NCBI GenBank assembly: GCA_964030475.1
Contig: CAXIPT010000003.1
Location: forward strand, 7,330,453-7,394,452
Length of the DNA stretch: 64,000 nt
DNA from: Tethya wilhelma
Taxonomy: Eukaryota > Porifera > Demospongiae > Tethyida > Tethyidae
Direction: 5' to 3'
Part shown: piece after piece, positions 57,665-64,000 of the stretch
How the letters are laid out: each line of letters starts with the position of its first letter
Position numbering within the stretch: the stretch's first letter is position 1
Translations under genes and position numbers: made by a program
Notes under the pieces: generated by a model
The model's database searches: none
What the model saw: only the letters and a program-made list of their open reading frames with translations
What the model was told of the DNA's origin: nothing

Positions 57665-59116
57665 TTGAAGAGAAGAGTCTATAGTAATTCTGAATTTAAT
57701 TTTCACACACCTCATAATATGCATGTTTTACTTTTAGCCAACACAGGTCCACATGTGACAGACATCCCATTGGATTCAAAAGATGCTGTTGCTAGCATTA
57801 ATGCCATTCTAAGTAACTTGACAGCTACTAGAAAATGTGTTTTCTTTGATGTTGACAGCAGTGGCAAAGACCCCAATGCAATAAAAACCATTACCAACAT
57901 GATTATCACTGCCAAATTTAATCGCTGGATAGTCATCATATTGGAATCTAGTGGTGGAAATTTCTTAATGGCAACCTCCACAGAATTCAAATACGCAATG
58001 AGTGATTATCGTCGTGAAACACAGGGTGCAGCAATAATTAGAATGAAGGACTTTAACGACACTGAAGCTGCAGAGTTTATTTCATGCTTTAAAGTTATTT
58101 CCAGTAAGCAACACTTACGAAACCCACTACTGCTATCCTATTATAAAAATCCATATGGTTGTAAGGAAAGCGATATAGAAGAAAGAGGTGACCAAAATGT
58201 GAGCTTGCTTTTGCATCTGATTACAAACGAATGCATTGAAGTTTTGAGGAAATGCAACAGCATAGAAATATCGCTAAGGAAAAGTGTTCCTTTTTTAGCT
58301 CGTGCCCAGCGAGGTGATGTTCTGTCTCAAAGAGAATATGATGAATATCGTCTAACATATGTTGCTCTTGAAAATCTTACAGTTGCCGAAAAAACTATCA
58401 ATGGTTATGAGATAAGCACACACTTCCCTGAATTATATCCTTTCTTTATACAGTATATACACAATGAATTGGAATTAGAATATCCATTAATGATTTCAAC
58501 ACTCCTTGATGATCCCATAGTGAGAGGTATTTTTTATGAAACAGAGTTGCTCAAAACATTATCGAGTATACAAGTTTCTGCAGTAAATCATGATGAAAAT
58601 GAGCCAAAAGAATTCTCTTTTAAAGTTCAGAATGCTTTATTTCAAGAACCCAATGCATTGAAAGCAAAAGTGATTGGACAAATTTTTCACCTACGTTGTC
58701 GTCATCCAGCAATTGATGCTGTATGTTATGCCACAGACACTAGTGATAAGCTTTACCTTTTGCTAATACAGGTTTCCATCTGTGAATATAAAGATCACAC
58801 TGCTAAGGCAATTAAAATCACTGAAATGGCACCACCCATTGAAGGTGGAGAGGGAAGTGTTGTCAAGTACTATATGTCACTTCATGAAGGAATTAAGAGT
58901 GAAAATCAAGTGATTTTTGTCTATATGTCACCACAAGATCTGTACAATCCCAACAATTGCAAAAACCTTAAAGCCGCTGGGTATTTTCTTAGTGAGACAT
59001 CAGATCGTGACAGTCGAAGTGGTACGACAATGCCCAAATTTTGGTATGGACTTATTACAGCTTCTACTGCTTCGGCAAATGAAATCCTTAGAGTATACAA
59101 CACTGCACTTTTCTAG
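57665..59116 (+). CDS. Putative Crinkler/RHS-like NTPase-nuclease, copy 1
   Basis: An open frame of 483 codons if counted from TTG 57665. The first in-frame ATG is at 57719 (MHVLLLANTG), and a plausible acceptor (GCTATAG) lies at about 57634-57640, so an upstream exon may exist. Residues about 20-180 look like the second half of a P-loop NTPase: CVFFDVDSS (Walker-B-like), RWIVIILESSGGN, then GAAIIRMKDFNDTEAAEFI. No Walker A is in the frame. Residues about 370-460 contain HPAIDAVCY, LLLIQVSICEYKDHT and FVYMSPQDL, resembling the D...Q-x-S/T core of Crinkler-type PD-(D/E)XK nucleases. I know this family only by motif; the call is tentative. AATAAA is at 59193. A near-identical copy is at 61931. 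Confidence 0.55.
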   Translation: MKRRVYSNSEFNFHTPHNMHVLLLANTGPHVTDIPLDSKDAVASINAILSNLTATRKCVFFDVDSSGKDPNAIKTITNMIITAKFNRWIVIILESSGGNFLMATSTEFKYAMSDYRRETQGAAIIRMKDFNDTEAAEFISCFKVISSKQHLRNPLLLSYYKNPYGCKESDIEERGDQNVSLLLHLITNECIEVLRKCNSIEISLRKSVPFLARAQRGDVLSQREYDEYRLTYVALENLTVAEKTINGYEISTHFPELYPFFIQYIHNELELEYPLMISTLLDDPIVRGIFYETELLKTLSSIQVSAVNHDENEPKEFSFKVQNALFQEPNALKAKVIGQIFHLRCRHPAIDAVCYATDTSDKLYLLLIQVSICEYKDHTAKAIKITEMAPPIEGGEGSVVKYYMSLHEGIKSENQVIFVYMSPQDLYNPNNCKNLKAAGYFLSETSDRDSRSGTTMPKFWYGLITASTASANEILRVYNTALF

Positions 59117-59491
59117 TAGTTATAAAATAATTATAACATGTATACATTGAATATAAACTTTGTTAGTTAATAATGATTAGTCTTTGTTTTGGAATAAAAA
59201 TAATTATAGTTACGGTGCACCCAGGCATAAACTTCCAAAACATTTAATGTAGTGGACACATACATTTTTAAAAAAAAAATTCCTTCGGTAATTTTTATTG
59301 GGTACCATTCACCTATCTACTGTTCAAAAATTTAATGGTATAACCATAGAAAATTCTGTGTGATATGTGAAACTAGTTAGGATTTCTAGTGAGATGATAC
59401 CTGCCAAAAGTTATAAATAACTATAATAATTTTGTTTGCCATTTACTCACTAACACTCCCTCCAACTTAATTATGAGCTTCACCACATACT

Positions 59492-60390
59492 ACAAGTAGT
59501 AAAAATTTCAAAAAAATAAGTAGTGTAGGAATGGGCAGTGCGGTAAAAAGCATTGGAACAAGGCATGTCTCAATTTCGGCACATGACTACTTCATTTTTG
59601 TTCTTGATCCCTAATAATATGGATCCTCAGTGTCATAAAATTAATGCAAAGATTTGTACTACTAATGATAGTATACCATAGCTTAATTATATTGTTGCAT
59701 TGGTTATCAGTTGGCTAAGCAATGGAGTAAACCATAACAAGACAGGCAACTTAAACTGGAGTGCCGGCCAAGAGTTGGGCATAAAAAATGAAGTAGTCAT
59801 GTGCCGAAATTGAGACATGCCTTGTTCCAATGCTTTTTACCGCACTGCCCATTCCTACACTACTTATTTTTTTGAAATTTTTACTACTTGTTCATTCACT
59901 TTTTTCAACACTACAGTGTGGAGACTTTCAGAGACTGGTTAGTCCCTACAAAAAAACTTAAGTAGCAGCTACAATGCATTTTATTATGCCGGAGGAGGCT
60001 AATGCGCATGCGCATAATAATACCACGTGGGTGATGACCTTTGAACTCTACAGACAAAGATGGCTGCATTGTAGTACATGAATTTATACACTAAGTTTCA
60101 AAGCTTTCTAGTTTTTGTTTAGGGCTATTTGAGATTGAAATGAGTATAAAGGAATGTACTACCCAAGAAAAGAACTTACTTTGTGCTGTCAAAGTTGGCT
60201 CAACACATTCTGGTTCTCTGGAAATCGTTTTCAAGTAAGTCAGTTAGTAAGTACGTACGTACGTAAGTACGTTAGCAGAACAAAAATGGCACTATGGTGG
60301 CTTCCCACTAGCGCTCACTACTAGTGCTGAGGAAAGTTTTTGTGAGTTTTAGGCCTTGCATGCAATTGGTAATCTGTCAGTAAGAGCAGG
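59492..60390. mobile_element. Composite R1+R2 between the duplicates
   Basis: Complete R1 (59492-59891) followed by R2 to about 60390. It lies where copy 1 ends (CTTCACCACATACTA). Confidence 0.85.
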
Positions 60391-60461
60391 GCCGACTGTC
60401 CCATAGACACAATAATACAAAATGTTGGTCACTATAAAAATCTAGTCAAACAAAATTAAAC

Positions 60462-60508
60462 CATAGATAATATACTCCGGCTACTATAGCCGGAGTATAT
60501 TATCTATG
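60462..60508. mobile_element. 47-bp perfect hairpin insertion with 7-bp target duplication
   Basis: Arms of 22 bp (CATAGATAATATACTCCGGC then TA) around a CTA loop. Flanked by ATTAAAC at 60455-60461 and 60509-60515. Copy 1 has a single ATTAAAC at the site (about 56684), so the insertion is directly shown. Confidence 0.92.
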
Positions 60509-60723
60509 ATTAAACCTTCAAAGCTGCTCAGAGGCTCTCAATGACAGATTACCAACTGTATGCAAGGCCCGGCTAAAACTCACAAAAACTTGGGCTAAAC
60601 AATCGTAGAGAGCACTAGTGGGAAGCCACCATAGTGCCATTTTTGTTCTTCTAACTTACTTACGTACTTCCTAACTGACTTACTTGAAAAGCATTTCTGG
60701 CCAGAGAACCAGAATGTGTTGAG

Positions 60724-60821
60724 CCAACTTTGGCAGCACAATAAGTTCTTTTCATGGGTATTACATTATATATATATAATGTAATACCCATGAAAAGAAC
60801 TTATTGTGCTGCCAAAGTTGG
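60724..60821. repeat. 98-bp perfect palindrome, no spacer
   Basis: 49-bp arm CCAACTTTGGCAGCACAATA ... ATTATATA followed at once by its exact inverse. The left arm belongs to the R2 repeat; copy 1 has only that arm. Confidence 0.9.
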
Positions 60822-60834
60822 TAGTGAGGCCCAG

Positions 60835-61278
60835 GTAGAAAATTCTTGCAAATGACATGTAAGATCTTACTTCTAAAAATAGATCAAAATGGCAAGATCC
60901 TGCATGATTCTTGTAAGTTTGAGTAGAATAATTATTTGTATAATCACTCGACAAGCTTTACATCAGCATGATTCTTGTAAGAAATCAGTATATTCTTCCA
61001 AGATCTTGCAATAAAAATCAAGAAAACGGCCAATTCTCTTGCAAGATGGAAAAATTTTCTTGCGAGTCTTGCAAGAATCTTTCAGGTAAGATAAGTCAAG
61101 ATTCTTGCAAGACTCGCAAGAAAATTTTTCCATCTTGCAAGAGAATTGGCCGTTTTCTTGATTTTTATTGCAAGATCTTGGAAGAATACTGATTTCTTAC
61201 AAGAATCATGCAGGATCTTGCCATTTTGATCTATTTTTAGAAGTAAGATCTTACATGTCATTTGCAAGAATTTTCTAC
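60835..61278. mobile_element. ~444-bp foldback with captured receptor-gene scrap
   Basis: Arms GTAGAAAATTCTTGCAAATG ... and exact inverse ending CATTTGCAAGAATTTTCTAC, meeting near 61083-61101. The left arm alone contains a 64-bp insert (60918-60981) whose first part, with four bases of arm before it, matches 56001-56047. Confidence 0.88.
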
Positions 61279-61423
61279 TTAGCGTATAAATTCATGTACT
61301 ACATTGTCAGTATCACTGAACACATGTAGGCTGTGACAACCATCTTTGAATGGATACTGGAGCAGGGTGGGTAACAATTGGAGTGGTGAGCTCTTTGCTT
61401 GATGTATTTGAAGGGGCCTTAAC

Positions 61424-61567
61424 TTAGTTTTCAGAAAATCCACCAAGTGAATGTTTTGCAGTCCACTCTGTCTTTTCCAACTTGTTGTTGCTAGAAAGTG
61501 GGTCCCCAAGGTTTAACAGACTGGCATAGCGATTCTCAACTACTGCCACTCTGGATGTTTCCTCCAT
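61424..61567 (-). CDS. Small divergent ORF, 47 codons, copy 2
   Basis: Counterpart of the ORF at 57158. Frame, start and stop are kept, although the surrounding duplicate carries small indels (for example a four-base loss in the region just 3' of the ORF). Unknown function. Confidence 0.35.
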   Translation of the reverse strand: MEETSRVAVVENRYASLLNLGDPLSSNNKLEKTEWTAKHSLGGFSEN

Positions 61568-61930
61568 TTTTCAAAAAAAAAAAAAAGATATTTTTTAATG
61601 CATACATACAGTACAGTCTTTTAATTTGTACTTATTTTGACAAATACATGTAATATAGTCCCAGCCTCAACTGAATTAGTATAATATTATTTAGGATTGT
61701 ATTTCAGCATTTCTAAAAGTGTAGAAGCTATATAATTATACTAATTAAATTTTTTGAGAAACTTCTGTATTTCACAGTTAAAATATGCAGCTATTTCCAC
61801 ATTTTATGAAATTTCAATTGGCCAATCAGATTCAGATTCTAGATAGTAATTTACGTGTGGGTGGTATTTGCATGCATGACATTGTGTGACTTTTGCTATG
61901 CTATAGATAGACCCTCTGTCGGCACGCATA

Positions 61931-63373
61931 TTGAAGAGAAGAGTCTATAGTAATTCTGAATTTAATTTTCACACACCTCATAATATGCATGTTTTACTTT
62001 TAGCCAACACAGGTCCACATGTGACAGACATCCCATTGGATTCAAAAGATGCTGTTGCTAGCATTAATGCCATTCTAAGTAACTTGACAGCTACTAGAAA
62101 ATGTGTTTTCTTTGATGTTGACAGCAGTGGCAAAAACCCCAATGCAATAAAAACCATTACCAACATGATTATCACTGCCAAATTTAATCGCTGGATAGTC
62201 ATCATATCGGAATCTAGTGGTGGAAATTTCTTAATGGCAACCTCCACAGAATTCAAATACGCAATGAGTGATTATCGTCGTGAAACACAGGGTGCAGCAA
62301 TAATTAGAATGAAGGACTTTAACGACACTGAAGCTGCAGAGTTTATTTCATGCTTTAAAGTTATTTCCAGTAAGCAACACTTACGAAACCCACTACTCCT
62401 ATCCTATTATAAAAATCCATATGGTTGTAAGGAAAGCGATATAGAAGAAAGAGGTGACCAAAATGTGAGCTTGCTTTTGCATCTGGTTACAAACGAATGC
62501 ATTGAAGTTTTGAGGAAATGCAACAGCATAGAAACATCGCTAAGGAAAAGTGTTCCTTTTTTAGCTCGTGCCCAGCGAGGTGATGTTCTGTCTCAAAGAG
62601 AATATGATGAATATCGTCTAACATATGTTGCTCTTGAAAATCTTACAGTTGCCGAAAAAACTATCAATGGTTATGAGATAAGCACACACTTCCCTGAATT
62701 ATATCCTTTCTTTATACAGTATATACACAATGAATTGGAATTAGAATATCCATTAATGATTTCAACACTCCTTGATGATCCCATAGTGAGAGGCATTTTT
62801 TATGAAACAGAGTTGCTCAAAACATTATCGAGTATACAAGTTTCTGCAGTAAATCATGATGAAAATGAGCCAAAAGAATTCTCTTTTAAAGTTCAGAATG
62901 CTTTATTTCAAGAACCCAATGCAAAAGTGATTGGACAAATTTTTCACCTACGTTGTCGTCATCCAGCAATTGATGCTGTATGTTATGCCACAGACACTAG
63001 TAATAAGCTTTACCTTTTGCTAATACAGGTTTCCATCTGTGAATATAAACATCACACTGCTAAGGCAATTAAAATCACTGAAATGGCACCACCCATTGAA
63101 GGTGGAGAGGGAAGTATTGCCAAATACTATATGTCACTTCATGAAGGAATCAAGAGTGACAATCAAGTGATTTTCGTCTATATGTCACCACAAGATCTGT
63201 ACAATTCCAACAATTGTAAAAACCTTAAAGCCGCTGGGTATTTTCTTAGTGAGACATCAGATTGTGACAGTCGAAGTGGTAAGAGTATGCCCAAATTTTG
63301 GTATGGACTTATTACAGCTTCTACTGCTTCGGCAAATGAAATCCTTAGAGTATACAACACTGCACTTTTCTAG
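61931..63373 (+). CDS. Putative Crinkler/RHS-like NTPase-nuclease, copy 2
   Basis: Same protein as the copy at 57665 with 13 substitutions and a three-residue deletion (NAKV in place of NALKAKV), 480 codons from TTG 61931, first ATG at 61985. Both copies are open throughout, which suggests recent duplication or continued constraint. The 3' flank differs: about 95 bp present after copy 1, including its AATAAA, is missing here and an A-run replaces it. The Walker-B-like and QVS-containing parts are unchanged. Confidence 0.55.
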   Translation: MKRRVYSNSEFNFHTPHNMHVLLLANTGPHVTDIPLDSKDAVASINAILSNLTATRKCVFFDVDSSGKNPNAIKTITNMIITAKFNRWIVIISESSGGNFLMATSTEFKYAMSDYRRETQGAAIIRMKDFNDTEAAEFISCFKVISSKQHLRNPLLLSYYKNPYGCKESDIEERGDQNVSLLLHLVTNECIEVLRKCNSIETSLRKSVPFLARAQRGDVLSQREYDEYRLTYVALENLTVAEKTINGYEISTHFPELYPFFIQYIHNELELEYPLMISTLLDDPIVRGIFYETELLKTLSSIQVSAVNHDENEPKEFSFKVQNALFQEPNAKVIGQIFHLRCRHPAIDAVCYATDTSNKLYLLLIQVSICEYKHHTAKAIKITEMAPPIEGGEGSIAKYYMSLHEGIKSDNQVIFVYMSPQDLYNSNNCKNLKAAGYFLSETSDCDSRSGKSMPKFWYGLITASTASANEILRVYNTALF

Positions 63374-64000
63374 TAGTTATAAAATAATTATAACATGTAT
63401 ACATTGAATATAAACTTTGTTAGTATGTAGATAATAATGATTATTAAAAAAAAAAAAAATCCTTCGGTAATTTTTCAGGGTACCATTCACCTATCTGCTG
63501 TTCAAAAATTTAATGGTATAACCAAAGAAAATTCTGTATGAGACTAGTTAGGATTTCTAGTGAGATGATACCTACCCAAGAGTTATTGCATTTAAAAAGC
63601 CTCTATAACTTAATAATTTTGTTTGTTATTTACTCACTAACACTCCCTCCAACTTAATTATAGAGCTTCACCACATAGTATAAGGGTATAGTTAGCATTC
63701 AAAGGTAATTTGTAGTTAATTAACAATAATGAACAAAAAAAAAAACATTAATTTTTTGGGAAGTTTATGCTTGGGTGAACCATACCTTTCTTTTCTCCAA
63801 AATTGAAGTTTATTGAGGGATGTTTGTTATCCCAAAAATAATAATAATTATAATAATTTTATTGGATAATAATCATACTAATCATTATAGTTAATATTGC
63901 AGTACTAATGACAGTAATGACTAATATATGATATCGAGGTATATAATGTGAGTGTCACAAGTATGCCGCCCAACCAATGTACATCTGACTTAGATTGTTC
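63374..64000. other. 3' flank of copy 2, no gene seen
   Basis: A-run at about 63446-63460, then sequence shared with the copy 1 flank to about 63684; after that unique AT-rich sequence. Confidence 0.6.

Larger units (their letters stand above)
56583..59491. repeat. Segmental duplication, copy 1
   Basis: Matches 60393-63684: R2 edge, small minus-strand ORF, intergenic stretch, 483-codon ORF and 3' flank. Interrupted in copy 2 by inserts at 60462 and 60773-61278, and in copy 1 by R1 at 59492. Confidence 0.88.
60393..63684. repeat. Segmental duplication, copy 2
   Basis: Second copy of 56583-59491, with a 47-bp hairpin, a palindrome and a foldback inserted in its 5' flank and ~95 bp missing in its 3' flank. 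Confidence 0.88.

Overview
The window looks like draft-assembly sequence from a demosponge, most like Amphimedon queenslandica. The reasons are AT-rich DNA, short spliced exons, long arrays of Calx-beta exons, a very dense load of small inverted-repeat elements, and a single-exon beta-helix multi-pass receptor. The species call is inference from gene content. Runs of N at 12923-13099 and 27091-27161, and single N characters at 8106, 11205, 21223, 24890, 34683 and 48089, mark contig joints. Most of these fall inside repeats, so order and orientation across them are uncertain.

Layout. 1-2948: no convincing gene; a CA microsatellite and a palindromic HindIII/StuI-like repeat. 2949-23654 (+): gene A, eleven exons, with a signal peptide and five Calx-beta domains; its introns are packed with inverted-repeat elements. 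Lying on the minus strand in intron 4 (12208-12794) is one exon of a repulsive guidance molecule (RGM/hemojuvelin) homologue, on a small contig that is probably misplaced. 25180-41024 (-): gene B, 29 exons, thirteen complete Calx-beta domains plus one unpaired half at each end. It includes a near-identical second copy of a four-exon block. Genes A and B are convergent, and neither shows a stop codon before the join at 24890.

43195-46225: a decayed hAT-type transposon with a TTF-zinc-finger transposase (two frameshifts, and an Asn where the first catalytic Asp is expected). 51412-52031 (+): the C-terminal part of DNA polymerase eta (UBZ3 finger and three PIP-like motifs) with one frameshift. 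52211-56059 (-): an intact 1282-codon receptor with a signal peptide, a PMP-like beta-helix, a Cys-rich region and about nine membrane segments. 56583-63700: a tandem segmental duplication. Each copy carries a ~480-codon ORF that may be a Crinkler/RHS-type NTPase-nuclease and a small divergent ORF. The second copy has gained a 47-bp perfect hairpin, a 98-bp perfect palindrome and a ~440-bp foldback that holds a 47-bp scrap of the neighbouring receptor gene.

How the genes relate. The two Calx-beta arrays have the composition expected of sponge aggregation-factor core proteins: secreted, Ca2+-binding beta-sandwich repeats used in extracellular adhesion. No Wreath domain is visible here. All but one of the visible introns inside the arrays are phase 1 and each domain is split over two exons, an arrangement that allows domain gain and loss by exon duplication. 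Both old and very recent duplications are visible.
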